From assembly GCA_023136305.1 (NCBI GenBank), contig JAGLSF010000133.1, positions 1 through 5,988 on the forward strand: a stretch of DNA of 5,988 nucleotides. The letters are read 5' to 3'. The notes beneath the pieces are model-generated. The model was given only the letters and a program-made list of their open reading frames with translations. It searched no databases and had not been told where the DNA came from. Positions 5,212 to 5,988 of this stretch are shown in pieces. Positions within the stretch are counted from its first letter, which is position 1, and each line of letters opens with the position of its first letter. This DNA comes from Spirochaetota bacterium. Its GTDB lineage: Bacteria; Spirochaetota; B62-G9; DRHN01. Position numbers and translations under genes: made by a program.

Positions 5212-5988
5212 ATGAAAATGAGAAAAATGTTATTACTACTAATTGTAAGTTTGTTTTCATTAGTGCCGTATATCAATAAGGTTCTTGCAGTTCCGCTTCA
5301 TCCTGGGGACAGGCCCTTGAAGGTGGCAGTAGTTGTTCCTGCAAGTAGTACCGATCAAGGTTGGAATCAGATGGGTGTAGTTGGTTTGATCAAGCTTAAA
5401 CAGAAATGGGGCTTAACTATAGAGATTGCTGAGAATCAAGGATATGGGGATATTAAGCCTGTTCTTCGTGACCTTGCTAGAAAGGGATTCGATCTCATAA
5501 TAGCTCATGCTTCCGGGTACCAAACAGTTGCACCGGAAGTAGCAATCGAAAAAGATATTAGAGTGGCGGTTGTAGAAAATCCGGGTGCTGTAAAACACGG
5601 ACTGGTTTCTAATTATGAGGCCGAAGCTCAGGATGGTGCTTATCTGGCGGGTGTCCTAGCAGCAAAAATGACAAAATCACATGTTATAGGATGTGTTGCT
5701 TCAGCTGAGGTACCTGATTGGAACAGAATGACAGTGGGTTTTATGGAGGGACTATACTCTGTGAATCCAAAGATTAAGTTCCTCTATAATGTAATTGGAG
5801 AAGCAGCTTACGAAGATGCTGCTGGAGGTAAGCGAAGCACTGAGGTGTTAATTGCTGCCGGTGCCGATATAATTTTTGGTATGGGTGATGGCGCTTCTTT
5901 TGGGATTATGAAAGCATGTGAGGAAAATAAAACAAGAAATGGTGAAAAGGTATGGTTTATTGATGTTATCGGAGATAAACGAAACATC
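5212..5988 (+). CDS. BMP/PnrA-family ABC-transporter substrate-binding protein, 3' end outside window
   Basis: The first 259 codons of an extracytoplasmic solute-binding protein of the basic membrane protein family (Med/TmpC/PnrA type), whose characterised members bind nucleosides or related compounds for ABC uptake. Residues 1-26 are a signal peptide: basic MKMRK, a Leu/Ile-rich core and a signal-peptidase I site after VLA (24-26). There is no lipobox cysteine, unlike the TmpC and PnrA lipoproteins. The mature part starts with the ligand-side block KVAVVVPASSTDQGWNQ, followed by a GYGDIKPVLRDLARKGFDLIIA segment, AEAQDGAYLAGVLAA and ADIIFGMGDGASFGI, all in family order. The start is ATG 5212 behind AAGGAGAG. 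No permease or ATPase gene is in view; they would be expected downstream. Its base composition is lower in GC than the pyr genes, so transfer or a different gene history is possible. Confidence 0.85.
   Translation, partial: MKMRKMLLLLIVSLFSLVPYINKVLAVPLHPGDRPLKVAVVVPASSTDQGWNQMGVVGLIKLKQKWGLTIEIAENQGYGDIKPVLRDLARKGFDLIIAHASGYQTVAPEVAIEKDIRVAVVENPGAVKHGLVSNYEAEAQDGAYLAGVLAAKMTKSHVIGCVASAEVPDWNRMTVGFMEGLYSVNPKIKFLYNVIGEAAYEDAAGGKRSTEVLIAAGADIIFGMGDGASFGIMKACEENKTRNGEKVWFIDVIGDKRNI

Overview
The window looks like a chromosomal segment of a free-living bacterium, probably a spirochaete-like organism. That guess rests on a NagB-LmbE fusion protein, a basic-membrane-protein (BMP/PnrA/TmpC-like) binding protein and the 'thermophile-type' PyrE. 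It is only tentative, because the NagB-LmbE architecture also occurs in Bacteroidetes. Purine-rich Shine-Dalgarno sites and sigma70-like -35/-10 boxes are easy to see.

Layout. (1) Positions 1-2337, plus strand: a compact pyrimidine cluster made of an ornithine-carbamoyltransferase-like gene (cut by the left edge), pyrE (orotate phosphoribosyltransferase) and pyrF (OMP decarboxylase). The gaps are 27 nt and 11 nt. PyrE and PyrF catalyse the last two steps to UMP. The carbamoyltransferase would use carbamoyl phosphate, the precursor shared by arginine and pyrimidine synthesis, but its amino-acid-binding motifs are not those of a classical OTCase. (2) Positions 2321-4651, minus strand: a 776-residue two-domain protein, an N-terminal glucosamine-6-phosphate deaminase (NagB) domain followed by a LmbE/PIG-L zinc-deacetylase domain. 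It converges on pyrF with a 17-bp overlap of coding sequence. Its start is set at 4651 by an SD site and a promoter just upstream, although the frame stays open to 5059. (3) Positions 4652-5211: a non-coding region that becomes very AT-rich. It holds the nagB promoter, a 52-codon plus-strand fragment that reads like the first strands of an ABC-transporter ATPase up to a degenerate Walker A site, and a promoter for the next gene. (4) Positions 5212-5988, plus strand: the first 259 codons of a secreted BMP-family ABC-transporter binding protein, running off the right edge and more AT-rich than the left-hand genes.

How the genes fit together: the left block makes UMP and perhaps a carbamoylated amino acid or amine. 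The fusion protein probably handles an N-acetylated amino-sugar phosphate by deacetylation followed by deamination. The BMP protein probably binds a nucleoside or similar solute for uptake. The ATPase fragment and the drop in GC between 4.8 and 5.2 kb suggest a past deletion or insertion there. The strongest points for a second look are the altered catalytic and binding residues in three enzymes (carbamoyltransferase, PyrF, NagB domain) and the hidden ATPase fragment. No CRISPR array, RNA gene, insertion sequence or obviously new system was seen.
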